Positions 11,497-22,036 of a stretch of DNA of 64,000 nt are shown piece by piece. This DNA comes from Phlegmacium glaucopus. Lineage: Eukaryota > Basidiomycota > Agaricomycetes > Agaricales > Cortinariaceae. How positions within the stretch are numbered: the stretch's first letter is position 1; every line of letters starts with the position of its first letter. The DNA is taken from the NCBI GenBank assembly GCA_015039465.1, contig MU130497.1:936970-1000969 (forward strand). The letters run 5' to 3'. The translations under genes were made by a program, and so were the position numbers. The notes beneath the pieces are model-generated. The model made no database searches. It was not told the origin of the DNA and saw only the letters and a list, made by a program, of their open reading frames with translations.

Positions 11497-13105
11497 GTCA
11501 TGTGACATAATTCCCACACTGCATCAGTGATCTACCAACTGCACCATCATTGCTTGTATATATATAACTATATATACCCCTCCCTCCTGACTAAATAATA
11601 TATTCTGGCACTTCCTGAAGGGCTATTACCATGTATTATACACCAAAATGTTCATAAAAATGAGGGGAATCCATTGGTAATACCGCAATGTGATATGCTG
11701 ATACACTGTCAGTACGCTAGGTGCTGTACTAACTGAGGTGTGATGCGGCTCGGGGCTTCGGTGGCCTAAACACTGAGTCAAGTATATGCAGAAAGGTTCC
11801 AACTAAGGTAGGGCAACAAGATATGACACGAGCGAAACGAGGAGCGATGTAATAACGAAAGGGCGACGACGTAACAAAGTGGCGACGCAGTGATGAAGGG
11901 GAGACGCAGTGACGAAGGGGAGATGCAGTGACAAAAGGGCGATGCAGTGACAAAGTATAGTCACTGTATGGGCGACTCGCAGTAAAATGCAATGAAATGA
12001 AGGCGAACGACGAGAGAGACAATGACAAGACTTAATTCTATACTCTGGGGAGAGATGCGAATACTTTCTTATTGTCCTGTAACTAAGTTACATGGGTTTT
12101 TTATAGTAGAGGTGATTAGAATAAATGGGGAAATGAAGCACAAGGTGTGTGGAGTAAATAGCATCAAAAAGCATAAGGAGTTAAGTGAGAAAATACAAAA
12201 AGTCGCACCATAAGATAAAAGGAGCATGGAGAATAACTGGTAGCTAGGTAACAGTAAAATGATGCGAACATGATTTTGGCACGGTGAGGGGATGCATAAA
12301 AGTAGGAATGATAGGAAATCAAAAGAAGCGAAGTGATGCGAACAGGGTGGAAAGGGCAATGTAGCAACAAGAGGGGTGATGTAGGACTGAAAGGTGTGAC
12401 ATAGTGACAAGGGCAATGTGGCAATGAGAGGGGCGATATGGCAACTAGAGGGGCGACATGGCAACTAGAGGGGTGACATGGCAACAAAAGGGCAATTCCA
12501 GTTGGTAGAGCATAGCCATGTTCATCAACACGCTTTGATACATGTTATACACAAAATAATGCAGAATATATAGTAAAATAATGTGCTCTATGCTTATAAA
12601 TGAGCCGAACATGACGCACCATATACTGATAGAAAGCTACATTACTCAGGAATCTAACCATACTATGAGTGTGGGAATATAAGCCCTTTGCAAAACTTAA
12701 AACACATAAAATGTGTAAGAACATGCACCAGACACGGCGCATGCACATGGTTTATTTATATATTGAATGCTGGGAGGAACATGGTTCTATCAGTATAAGG
12801 TGCATCATATTTGGCCTATTTATAAGCATAGAGCACCTTATTTTACTCTATATTCTGCACTATTTTGTGTATAACAGGTACAAAAGCACGTATCACATCA
12901 CAGTATTATTACCAATGGATTCCCCTCATTTTTATGAACATTTTGGTGTATAATACATGGTAATAACCGTTCAGGAAGTGCCAGAATATATTATTTAGTC
13001 AGGAGGGAGGGGTATATATAGCTGTTAGTTTTTATATATATACAAGCAATGATAGTGCAGTTGGTAGATCACTGATGCAGTGTGGGAATTATGTCACATG
13101 ACCTT
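11497..13105. repeat. Long inverted repeat element, left arm interrupted
   Basis: The right arm (about 12,780-13,105) is the inverted complement of a left arm found in two pieces, 11,497-11,705 and about 12,536-12,650. Shared blocks include GGTCATGTGACATAATTCCC, CCCCTCCCTCCTGACTAAA, TATACACCAAAATGTTCA and TTATACACAAAATARTGC. The arms are about 90 percent alike by eye. The left arm is split by a roughly 0.83-kb insertion. No transposase is present; this is either a foldback-type element or two inverted copies of one repeat. Confidence 0.65.
11706..12535. mobile_element. Insertion with GCGAC-type repeats inside the inverted repeat
   Basis: It interrupts the left arm between ...GTGATATGCTGATAC and ...TTTGATACATGTTATAC, leaving GATAC on both sides (a possible 5-bp duplication). 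The interior is full of degenerate GCGACGCAGTGACGAAGGGG words (11,860-11,960) and GGGGCGACATGGCAACTAGA words (12,420-12,490). The style resembles 18,060-19,020, so it may be an LTR-type repeat. Repeat translations here are not genes. Confidence 0.45.
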
Positions 13106-13137
13106 TCTCAAGGTCTTTGGTTCAATCCTGCTTACTG
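13045..13137 (+). repeat. tRNA-like (SINE-type) sequence
   Basis: GTGCAGTTGGTAGATCAC resembles a D-arm/A-box and GGTTCAATCC a B-box, about 65 bases apart, as in a Pol III internal promoter. A clean cloverleaf does not form: the T stem is poor and the anticodon arm is absent. The 5' part of the same sequence is repeated inverted at the left end of the inverted repeat near 11,510-11,560. It is called a tRNA-derived repeat, not a tRNA gene. Confidence 0.4.
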
Positions 13138-13169
13138 GCATTTGCTACAAGTCAGGTAATTAATTACTT

Positions 13170-13410
13170 GATTAGGAAGTTGGCAATTCCAATTGTTGGA
13201 ATCCTTGGAAAGTCTAATAATTCCAATTGAAATATTTGGAATTCCAAGGATTCCAAAGGATTCCAATTGGAAAGATTCCTTGGAATTCCAAGGCTTCCAA
13301 TTGGAATTGTTGGAATGGGATTGGAATGAGATGCTGAAAATACATGACTTTCTGGTGAGAGACAGTACTAAATCCTTCCAATTGGAAAGAGTGGGGGACC
13401 ATAAAGACCT
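13170..13410. repeat. TTCCAATTGGAA satellite ending in the MITE-family terminus
   Basis: Palindromic words (ttccaattggaa, ggaattccaagg, attccttgg) recur throughout. It ends GAGTGGGGGACCATAAAGACCT at 13,389-13,410, a variant of the terminus shared with copies near 1,044, 15,892 and 25,638. The left terminus is not identified. Confidence 0.6.
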
Positions 13411-14754
13411 CATGTACCTTCTTGTGTTGCTCCAAGGTCTGCAACTTTTTTTTGATTAATGCTTGCATGATGGTGTATCACATACCTATCACTACAGACT
13501 AAGAGCTTGTTTGGATGATGTGCATGGCCATGTGTGGGTCTGGTTTCAGATCTTGTTTCCAATTCGGCCATCAGTGGAGGCCGAAATTTTCTCCTTGCCT
13601 GCAGGCATCCGATAATCTGAATACTGGTATAATTATAATGGATCTGGCAACCCTTGCATGCTGACGACAACTCTGGGCTCAAGGGATCATCATCACCACT
13701 CTTTGTGCCCAGTACACTGCTTTTCTCATGGCATCTTCTCATGAAAAGGCCCAGTGGAGTGACCGGGAGATTACTGGCTTGGTGGACTATCTGTATGAAC
13801 ACAAGTCAGAGATGGGTGATGCTGGGATGTTCAAGATGTCAACATTCAATGCTGTGGCAGACAGTATATCTGACCTTCTCACTGATGGGCCACCAAAGAC
13901 AGGAAAGATGTGCAAAACAAAATGGCAATCAGTAAGTGATGCTGCTTCCATCTTGCAGCACTGATGGTCCTCTGTCATCAGCTCAAAGCCACCTACAGCA
14001 CTATTCAAAAATACCAGGAAACATCAGGAGTGCATTGGGATAATGCAACTGGTGCAAGTATTCAAACCGATGCAGAGGCTATTGTCTGGAAGGAGTATAT
14101 AAAAATCAAGGTGCACTATCAATTTGTATTATGATATTTTATTTGTGCTGATACATTTATTAGTCCAACACTGCACTATGGCCATTTCGCAACAAGGGTT
14201 GGCCCTATCTACCAAAATTCGAGGTGATATTACCTATTGCTGGTGCCAAAGGGAGACAAGTTTTTGCCGCATCAACCACTGCATCATCATCACAGGTGGC
14301 AAATAATATGGAGTCGAGTGATGAGGAGGGTGAAAGAGAGGAGTCATTTTATGGTGGGATGACACCTGCTGCGATCAGGAAAGCAAGCGAGACTGATAAT
14401 ATGGAGATTGACACAATTGAGGATGGAAATGCAACTGTATGGCAGAATTCAACCCAATCCATCCATAAATGCAAACTTGATCACATCCTTGACGACGACT
14501 GAACTTTACACTCCCCCATGTCTTCCTCCAGGATCGTTGTGTGCATGTGTTGTCATTGGTACATGTCATTGGTTGTTGGTACATGTTGTTGGTTGTTGGT
14601 ATGTGTCATTGGTCGTACGTGTCGTTGATCGTATGTGTCATTGTTCACATGTGTCATCGTTTGGGTGTGTCGTTTGGGTGTTGTCAATGTGGGTCCTCGT
14701 TGTCATACCTGTCGTTATAGTAATCAACATGAAGAATAAAAAATAAAAAATAAA

Positions 14755-15010
14755 AATAACCCCCCCAGTGAGGGGGGGGGGTCGTCATTGTGTGTGGTGG
14801 TGGTGGTGGTGGTGGTTGTGCGTGGTGGTGGTGGTGGTGGTTCTCCTGGTAGTGTACTAAAAGAAATAAAAATAAAAATAAAAAACCCCCCCCCAGTGAG
14901 GGGGGGTCATCATTGTCATCGTGCTGGTTGTCATTTGTGTGTCATTGTTGTTGTCCATTGTTGTAATATATTAATAGAAAGAAAGAACCCCCCCTGAGTG
15001 AGGGGGGTCG
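14755..15010. repeat. Three C-run/G-run hairpins after A-rich tails
   Basis: CCCCCCCAGTGAGGGGGGG at about 14,760-14,782, CCCCCCCCCAGTGAGGGGGGG at 14,885-14,907 and CCCCCCTGAGTGAGGGGGG at 14,988-15,007 each follow an AAATAAAA or GAAAGAAAG tract. Each can fold into a GC stem with an AGTGA loop. A similar CCCCCTTACTGGGGGG lies at 471-487. Confidence 0.8.
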
Positions 15011-15064
15011 TCATCGCCGCCATTGTGGCTGTGGTTGTCATCAGTGGTGGTGGTGGTGGTTACC

Positions 15065-15420
15065 TCGTTGTTGTCGTTGCCCCTCGTTGTTGTTGCTGCC
15101 CCTCGTTGTTGTCATTGCCCCCTCATTGTTGTCATTGCCCCTTGTTGTTGTTGTTGCCCCCTTGTTGTTGTCATTGCCCCTTGTTGTTGTTGTTGCCCCC
15201 TTGTTGTTGTCATTGCCCCTTGTTGTTGTTGTTGCCCCCTTGTTGTTGTCATTGCCCCTCATTGTTGTTGCTGCCCCTCGTTGTTGTTGTTGCCCCTCGT
15301 TGTTGCTGCCCCTTATTGTTGTTGTTGTTCCTCATTGTTGTCATTGTTCCTTGTTGTTGTCATTGTTCCTTGTTGTTGTTGTTGTTCCTTGTCATTGTTG
15401 TTGGTCATTGTTGTCATCCG
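15065..15420. repeat. TTGTTGTTGTCATTGCCCC minisatellite
   Basis: An 18-19 bp unit, and shorter variants, repeats about 18 times with increasing divergence to the right (GCCCC then GTTCC). All six frames stay open by chance. The Cys/Leu/Val-rich and Asn/Thr-rich peptides are artefacts. Confidence 0.85.
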
Positions 15421-16537
15421 TCTTCTTGTCCTTTGTCGTCCTGGTTGTTGTTGTGGTGAGTGGTAGTTGTGAGAAGACGGAATGATGTTTGTTGATTTGT
15501 GAGAAGTGTGTCACGTGCAGTCACGTGACCATACCCTGCGGTCTGAACAAAATTCAAAATTTGAATGGCGGCAAGGCACTGCCACCACATATATATGAAT
15601 TACACTTAACTTATGTATATTTAAATTACTATTGACTTATATATGATTCTTTTAATTTTGAATAATATTTAAAAGTAAGAGTTGAGTTCATCCCTGTGGA
15701 ATTCCCAGGATTCCGGGTGGATTCCAGGTGGATTCTGTGTTAGGGATTCCTAGGGAATTCTGGGAATCCTGGTATTCCTACCAGGAATGGTAGGAATCCT
15801 GGTATTCCTACCAGGAATGGTAGGAATCCTCCTGGAATAGGTAGGAATCCACCAGGAATCCTCCAGGAAGACGTGGGGGAGTGTAAAGACCTGGATGGCA
15901 ATGCCATGTCTAGCAATGCTCTTAACCCACCCAGCAGCAGCTTGCTGGCTTCCTCAGAACCATCCAGAAAAACATCAAAATCTTCTCAATTGACAAGGGC
16001 ATCTCAACAAACCGCCATCAAACCTTCACTGAGAGTTAACAAAATGACCAATGCAGTCGCTATGCATGGTATACAAGGCACCATAAACTGTCTCACTGAT
16101 GTCTTCAAGAAATCCATCACTTCACCTCTTGACCCACGAGCTGCACAACAAAGTGAAGCTGTACAACCTTTGCAAGCCCATGCCCAGGATGGTCTCACTG
16201 TTGCTGAGAGAACCAAGATGGTGAAGCTCTTCGCAGCAGACCATGTTACGGCAGAGATATATGTAGACCTTATTGATGATGAGTTGGCTGGTGGATGTCT
16301 TGAAAAGTATGTAGTATCTTCTGTTGAATTCTTCATATCATTTAGTTTTCTGGTATCTGTATACTGTACATTGTTGCAAATACTACTTGTTGTCTGTACC
16401 GGCACTACAATCAATTATCAGTCTGATTCTTCATCAAGGTCATCATCTTCACTGGCAATTGGCCCATCCATATCTATACCTCTTTCCTTGCATACATTCA
16501 CATAGTCTTCCCACATAGCTTGTGCAAATTGATCACG

Positions 16538-17500
16538 TCATGCATCAATTTCTTCATCCTCAGGTATGGCTGGTGCAGGTTGCAGGATTTCACCAAAACG
16601 GTCATGAACTGAGTGATCCTCATCTGCCTCCAAAGGCCCCTCTTCAGGATCATGTAGATGGATAAAATTATGGATTGCAGCTAATGCTGATGGTATGCAG
16701 GCTTGAATCTCAAGGCTGTACTCTGGTGCCAAAAGCAGTATCCTGAAACGGCGCTTTAAGACACCAAATATTCACTCAATGACATTTTGTGCTGAAGAAT
16801 GATGAAGATTGAACAGCTCTTCTTTATTTATTGGTCTATAATTACCATACTATAAGTTGACTATGAAATAAAAAAAAGATACTATGATGAAACATACCTT
16901 ACGCATGCACGGCCCCACTCTGCAAGATGATACCTTGGACCATGGTAGGGAATGAGGAGTTCCTTGCTTGATGAAAATCCAGCATCAGCAAGATAATATT
17001 TCCCTTCAGGGATGACCAAATCCCACAAACGAGCATCTTCATATACTTGGGCATCTGAAGCAGATCCTTCCCATTCTGTCAAGGAATATACAAACAGAAG
17101 ACTGAACGAGCATGCAAAAAGGCAATTCTGAGAAATGAAACCTTTGCGATTTCGGTAGAATGCACATTCAGATGCAGGAGGTGAGCAATGAATATGGCTG
17201 CCATCAATTGCTCCCAGTGCGTCCTTGAAGAAGGGCCAGAATTTGGGATTCTGGAGGGTTTTAGGTGAGTTTGGGTCACTTGCACAAGGTAGATGAACAT
17301 AGTTGTTATAAAACGGTGGTGAGGAAAATATAAAAAGCATCTTGCGAAAATAACTAAAGACTAAAGTATATTAACTCATATTTTATTATTAGTGTATTTC
17401 ACCTACCGAGAAATAGTTTCATTGGATCTTTGAAATTGTTCACCTAGATGTCTGACTGTTTGACCAGTCACACAAGCATGAAGGAATATCACAAGTTGTT
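16538..17500 (-). pseudogene. Harbinger DDE transposase, catalytic part
   Basis: Minus-strand frames from about 17,500 to 16,538 show VRHLGEQFQRSNETIS-type helix-turn-helix residues. A catalytic block follows with ALGAIDGSHI (first Asp), EGSASDAQVYEDARLW (second Asp) and YYLADAGF. After an intron near 16,860-16,900 comes a C-terminal block ending RRFRILLLAPEYSLEIQACIPSALAAIHNFIH. This is the DDE_Tnp_4 fold that cuts and pastes PIF/Harbinger elements. The N-terminal exon lies at 19,097-19,327. Stops and frame changes near 17,450-17,690 suggest the copy is inactive. Confidence 0.8.
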
Positions 17501-17640
17501 CTTCAAGGGACACATATTTGGAATTGCCATGTCCCATTTCACACAGGACTGCAATGAGAGCTACAAATACTTCATGATGTACTCCAAGCTCACAGTGGAT
17601 ACATTTTTCATGACCATGCTACATTCTGTCATACATTACT

Positions 17641-18060
17641 CTGGTCTGACTCTGTCGGAGTTGTTTCCGGTAGTCCATACTCCGTTCCAGTACTTTCCCT
17701 TGTTTCTGGTTCTACTCCTCCTATGTCCAACTCCAAGACTTCTCCATATCATTCTGACTCTTCCAACGATACTCCAAACCCATTACCACACCTTTGCCAT
17801 AACAACTATTTCTTTGTCATCACTTTCCCACTATCAGTCAGCACACCAGCTATGGATTATTAACTCAAGAATGCAGGACTTTCCGGGAGCAGAACACAGC
17901 ACTTTATATTTATCTTTTATATTTCAGATGCTATTCCTTTTATTATTTAAGTACTCGAAACTTGTATGTTTTCCTCAGTTCAAATATCAACATAGTTTCC
18001 TCTTCTTGTTCTTCCTCTAAGTCACTGAGGTCTTCCATCTTTCTGTTCTCTTCCAGTTCC
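17641..18060. other. Harbinger internal sequence without a supported frame
   Basis: This Ser/Thr-codon-rich stretch lies between the transposase catalytic part and its N-terminal exon. A minus frame near 18,040 (MEDLSDLEEEQEEE) could be an acidic alternative exon, but its splicing to the rest could not be supported. Confidence 0.35.
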
Positions 18061-19040
18061 AAAATCAGGACATTGTAGGAGCTGGGCGGCACAGCACATA
18101 CACTGATGTACCTGCGGTGGGATCAGACCGCAAGTAGTGACGTAGTTCAGAGGGGTTAATGTAGTTTTCCTCAATAGAATTAAAGAGAAGTTCGCAGTAT
18201 TGAAATACGCAAGACGAGTAGACCGCGAAGATAGCGAAGTTCGCGAACGATAACGCAGTATGCGAAATAGCTTAAAGGATGAGACTATTGACTTAGAACG
18301 TTGCTGCAAAGTTTATGGGATCAACACTCTGGCCGTCTCCTGTTCACCTTGCCTCCTACTTGCTACAGGTACTTAATACAAGAGTAACAAGCTAAGCCAG
18401 GTGCAGATATGCGAAACAGTAATGTAAAAATTGAGCTAATGCAAAGTCACATGAGCCCAGTAGTTTGGTAGCGAAGGAATAGGGGATAGAATAAAAATAA
18501 AAGTGATGAGTAAGGAGGTCAGTTGAATGACCTCCTGTTTCGAAGGAGATGATAAAATATTAATATATATGGAAAGTTAAAAGAAATTAAGTTGAGAACA
18601 ACACGGACCATGATCAAACCAGTAAAAGGGATGCGTATGCGAGCCGTGAAAGACCGCGAGATTAAAGAGAAGCTGTGTGAAGATGTGGTTGCGAAGGAAA
18701 GAAACGGTTAAGTCCAGTATTGATAGAGAAAGCTGAAGATATGTCGAAGTATGAAGTGCGAAGAGGAACGAGGGTATGTTGGATAGTTAAGGAGGTCGTA
18801 GGAGTGATGTGCGGAGGTCATGCGAGGAATATAGTATGTTGTGCAAGATGCGGAGGATGTGCGAGATGTGGAGGATGTGCGAGATGTGGAGGATGTGCGA
18901 GATGTGGAGGATGTGCGAGAACCGCGAATGATGGTGCGAATGAAACTGGTACCCGCGAGGTATCCGCATATACTGTGAAGTTGGTAAAACGCAAAAATAA
19001 CTAGTTTACGAACCTAGAGGTTATATGGGTCCTATCAATG
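18061..19040. repeat. GCGA-rich repeat block, probable insertion in the transposase gene
   Basis: It starts near TGTAGGAGCTGGGCGG and ends near GGGTCCTATCA, with recurring GCGAA and CCGCGA words unlike the rest of the Harbinger element. It separates the transposase N-terminal exon from the catalytic part. The ends are weakly LTR-like (TG...CA), but no target duplication was found. Its word style resembles the 11,706-12,535 insertion. Confidence 0.45.
18842..18922. repeat. 18-bp tandem repeat (GATGTGGAGGATGTGCGA)
   Basis: Four and a half near-perfect copies. The first carries GATGCGGAGG, a single-base variant. Open frames through it (Cys-Ala-Arg-Cys-Gly-Gly repeats) are products of the repeat. 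Confidence 0.85.
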
Positions 19041-19096
19041 CTGAGGCCAAAGTCCTTTCCATTACTTGTTCCGGTTCTGTTCCGTCCAATCCAGTG

Positions 19097-19327
19097 TTAC
19101 TCCAACATTTTCCCTTTGTCTAAACTTAACAGACCAGCAAGGAGTTCCATCACCCATGCTTCACCTGTGAGGACAGACATATGATATGGTTCCCTGGTAA
19201 ACATTGACTGAAGTAAGGCAGTGCTGGCTGTTAGGATAATGCTAGTGAAAAGGGCTGCATACTGATGCAGCTGTCGTCGAAGGAGTATCCTTGCCAATAG
19301 CTCATCCTCATCTGATAGTTGGTCCAT
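19097..19327 (-). pseudogene. Harbinger transposase N-terminal exon
   Basis: The frame opens MDQLSDEDELLARILLRRQ and holds YHMSVLTGEAWVMELLAG, the conserved start of fungal PIF/Harbinger transposases. A GT donor follows at LLAG (GTCTGTTAAG). The next expected block (HP-R---ELG) was not found, because the GCGA-rich block intervenes. It lies 215 bp inside the right inverted repeat. Confidence 0.7.
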
Positions 19328-19610
19328 TGATAAGATTGCTTATTGAATACTCTAAATTATCTCAGATGTCAGCCATTCCCATATATAGAACGTCAGCCAT
19401 TCTCATATATGGACAGACATCTTATCTCAGAGATTAGATAGAGTGTATATAAGGAAAATTCAGCCCCTGCTGATGGCCGAATTGGAAACAAGGCCTGAAA
19501 CTAGACCCACACATGGCCATGCACATCATCCAAACAAGCTCTAACAAGCACTGAAACTTAGAAGTAATGTTTCTTCTTAAGACAAGATTGTAAGTGATTA
19601 TATTGGTTCT

Positions 19611-19947
19611 TGTCAGGGGACACTATGTACACTTATTATCTTAGCTACAATCCCATCATGCCTCCCTCTATTTATCATTAAAAATGGTTATTAGTAGTCA
19701 CTGACAAACATTCTCTAGTAGTTACATGTGCGACTCTGAGTAGATACTTATCACATGTTCCTTATGGAATGTGTGTCCTATTTCTATTTTACTTACTCTA
19801 GTCTGTTATCTAGGCTCAGTATAGTTACTCAGGTCTGCATGTATATAAGGTTGCAGGTGCCATCTTAGAATGGCACCTTGGTATAAGCTTGGGTACAGGC
19901 AATACCTCTTCTCTAAGTTAACAGGTTGTCTTGTACTACCCCTAACA
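19611..19947 (+). mobile_element. Solo LTR (gypsy-type)
   Basis: A 337-bp sequence starts TGTCAGGGGACAC and ends CCCCTAACA, flanked by the perfect 5-bp duplication GTTCT (19,606-19,610 and 19,948-19,952). A TATA box (TATATAAGG) sits at about 19,841. The ends resemble those of the gypsy LTR at 3,540 but the body differs. With no internal region left, it is the product of LTR-LTR recombination. Confidence 0.85.
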
Positions 19948-19952
19948 GTTCT

Positions 19953-20705
19953 TTTTATATTAATAAACTAAACTTAACTGAATATCCCTATGTAGGCTTC
20001 ACCTTTAAGCACATTATATACTCTAGGGGTTCTTTTATAATATGATGTTCTATATCATCTATATCTAATAAAAAGTTAATGTCTAACCTTCAGAATATTG
20101 AAAACTAAAATATACTGAAATATACTGAAATTTAATTAAAATCTAGCAAAATATGCTAAAATATCTAAAATTTAGTAAAATAAGTAATAGTAAAGATATA
20201 AAATTATATTGGTCAATCCTTAGACTTTAATGAATATATATTCTATTTAAACTTTTTTATACTTTTATAAAATACCTTATAATTAAATTCTTCAAAAAAG
20301 GAAATCTTTATTATAAATTCAGAACTTTAAATTCTATTATGTTAATGCCCTTCTTTATATAAGACAAAATAAATTTTTAAAAAGACCTTATAAAATCAAA
20401 CATCTGCATAAATTATACCTAACTAGTTTTAAGTTTATAAATCTAAAGAGCAAAAGGTTAGCTGGTATTATAACTAGTTTAGCTTCTTCTATAACCATTA
20501 GATTAAAGACCAAAATCTTCTTTGAGTTCTTCTTAACAATGTCTTTGCTTGTTTTTTTCTGATGCCTATTGTGTATTTGTTAGTAAAAATAAACTTCAAA
20601 ATATTAAAAAAAGATTTTAATATTCAACAGTAATCATTTGTTTGTTTGTCTTAATATGAGCTTAAGAATGCTTGTCATTGCACTAGTGTTGACTTAAGTT
20701 TAAGA
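19953..20705. other. AT-rich sequence without a gene
   Basis: Very AT-rich, with repeated AATATACTGAAAT and CTAAAATATC words. No reading frame, RNA or element end could be supported. Confidence 0.5.
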
Positions 20706-20749
20706 GTGAGTTTCAAGTATTACAAAATAGTTAAGTTAATATATAACAA

Positions 20750-21125
20750 ACTGCATCTCAAACCTGTCAGTGACCTGGACACACTTGTTAATGTCATTGG
20801 TCCTCTCACTCCTGCCCTTGGCCTCTGCATCACTACCAAGGCCAGGCCCAACACTCAGGGAATGATGGCCCTCTACCTTGCCAAAGGTGGCAGTAGCAAT
20901 AGGCTCTTGGGCCTTTCATGCTGTCATGTCCTTGTTGGATCTAAGGAAGCCAATTGTTGACTACATTTTCCAACCCAGTGGGCATTCTAAAGATGTCCTC
21001 CTGCTCAGCAGGAGAGCTTTTGCCAACCTCATCGATTTGATTAAACTTAGGATCAGACAAATGACATCATGGTTAAGTGCTGGAGGGAGCAGATTCAAGG
21101 ATTTAAGGTCAAAGATTTCATTTAT
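20750..21125 (+). pseudogene. Trypsin-like peptidase-family remnant
   Basis: Two frames together give PALGLCITTKARPNTQG, MALYLAKGG, RLLGLSCCHVLVGSKEANV, FQPSGHSKDVLLLSRRAF and NLIDLIKLRIR. These blocks resemble a family, abundant in Agaricomycetes, annotated with a trypsin-like peptidase domain, in which C-R-H-V-L would carry the His. Here the Arg before His is Cys, a frameshift separates the blocks near 20,957, and both ends are missing. Confidence 0.5.
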
Positions 21126-21278
21126 ATAATTTCTATGACATTATTTAGTACAATAAACAGTATATTTTACCCAAATTATTTAATTCAACCTAATTCTTTA
21201 CCAAGAACTTCTACACCTCCTTTAGTTTTTATTATAGCCTTCAAGCCTCCAACTTTGACTTAGTTATAATATAGAGAA

Positions 21279-21625
21279 ATGGATAAGTGGAGAGTAGCTT
21301 TTCTTGGTGATGGTGGTGTAGGCAACACTGCTTTGGCAGTTCAGGTTTGTCACATTCTTGTTTCTCATTGAATTCTACCTTGATTTTTTAGTACTTACAG
21401 TTCACTTTGAATTCTTTTGTTGGTAAGAACTAAGTCTTAGAATTTCACTCCCTACCCTGAGGTCCTGACTCCTGAGTTATCCTTCATATTCAACAGATGT
21501 ATGTCAGCAGCTTATTCCATTGGTTGGAACATTCCTGATGATGCATGACAGACATATGACCTGACAATAGAAGACTCCTATTGAAAACAGCTTGTGGTGG
21601 ACAATCAAATGTGTCTAGCTGGGGA
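21279..21625 (+). pseudogene. Ras-family GTPase remnant
   Basis: MDKWRVAFLGDGGVGNTALAVQ-like coding sequence starts at 21,279. It has the P-loop GDGGVGNT, in which the nucleotide-binding Lys is Asn. A GT...TAG intron leads to a short exon with QFTLNSFV. After a second intron comes TYDLTIEDSY, then a TGA where Ras has Arg, then KQLVVDNQMCL. This is the switch I to beta-2/3 region of Ras. Sequence after 21,625 no longer resembles Ras. Introns are kept, so it is not a retrocopy; it is a duplicated or captured fragment, now dead. Confidence 0.65.
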
Positions 21626-22036
21626 GTGGAGGATATGGCCAAGGATGTGGTTGTTGAGTTTGTTCCAGTCCTTATTGACCCAATTGAGCAACACTCTATT
21701 GCCTTCTCTGCCCTTGTCCAGCAACCCCTGAGTCTCAATCCAGGCCACTCTAGCCTTCTCAGTGCCAACAGTGTTGGTATCTATTTTCTTTTTCTTGGAC
21801 TAGTGCAGTCTGGCTATTTCCATGGTATTTAGTGTAGTTTAGTTAGTTACCAATAGCATTTGGTATGGTTCTCTGGTTATTAATAGAAATCCATGGTTTT
21901 CTAATACTGCAGCCTACCAGCTCATTATTATTAACATTATATAATTTTTAATTTAAATTGGGAGTGCTCAGTGCTCAAACCTTGTACTGTGTATTGAGTG
22001 GTAAAAGAAGCTGTTCCCCCCTCTGCTCCTGCTACC

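Larger units (their letters stand above)
14500..15892. mobile_element. MITE-like element with satellite interior, inserted in the Myb gene
   Basis: The left end (ACTTTACACTCCCCCATGTC) and right end (complement of CTTTACACTCCCCCACGTC) are inverted repeats of about 35 bp. The interior holds GTTGGTACATGTC words, three G/C-run hairpins, a TTGTTGTTGTCATTGCCCC minisatellite, an AT-rich block and a GGAATCCTGGTATTCC palindromic satellite. It interrupts the Harbinger accessory gene within an exon. A matching target duplication is not clear. Confidence 0.7.
13728..16305 (+). pseudogene. Harbinger Myb/SANT-like accessory gene, disrupted
   Basis: The start at 13,728 opens a Myb/SANT-type DNA-binding domain (AQWSDREITGLVDYLYEH ... 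CKTKW). It continues after a short intron with KATYSTIQKYQE and a GVHWDN ... IVWKEYIK block. A later exon from about 14,180 gives PFRNKGWPYLPKFEVI, which links the trihelix to a Ser-rich acidic stretch. The frame stops at 14,502, exactly where a 1.4-kb MITE-like insertion begins, and resumes after 15,892. The final block is helical and ends near 16,305. In this superfamily the Myb-like protein binds transposon ends and helps import the transposase. The insertion has killed this copy. Confidence 0.7.
13503..19541. mobile_element. PIF/Harbinger DNA transposon, 6.04 kb
   Basis: Terminal inverted repeats of about 75 bp start GAGCTTGTTTGGATGATG at 13,503 and end in the complement at 19,541. They share the blocks CATGGCCATG, TTTCAG and CCAATTCGGCCATCAG. 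The target duplication is TAA on both sides (13,500-13,502 and 19,542-19,544), the usual TWA of PIF/Harbinger. Inside are the two expected genes in convergent orientation: a Myb/SANT-like accessory gene on plus and a DDE_Tnp_4-type transposase on minus. Later insertions inflate it (14,500-15,892 and probably 18,060-19,040). Confidence 0.9.

Noticed and set aside
13045..13137. A functional tRNA gene
   Set aside because: A- and B-box-like words are present, but no anticodon arm and a poor T stem.
14998..15485. Long Cys/Leu/Val-rich open frames on plus and an Asn/Thr repeat frame on minus
   Set aside because: All six frames translate the TTGTTGTTGTCATTGCCCC minisatellite; open frames come from the repeat, not from coding selection.
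18720..19004. Cys-Ala-Arg-Cys-Gly-Gly repeat protein
   Set aside because: It translates an 18-bp tandem repeat inside an inserted repeat block.
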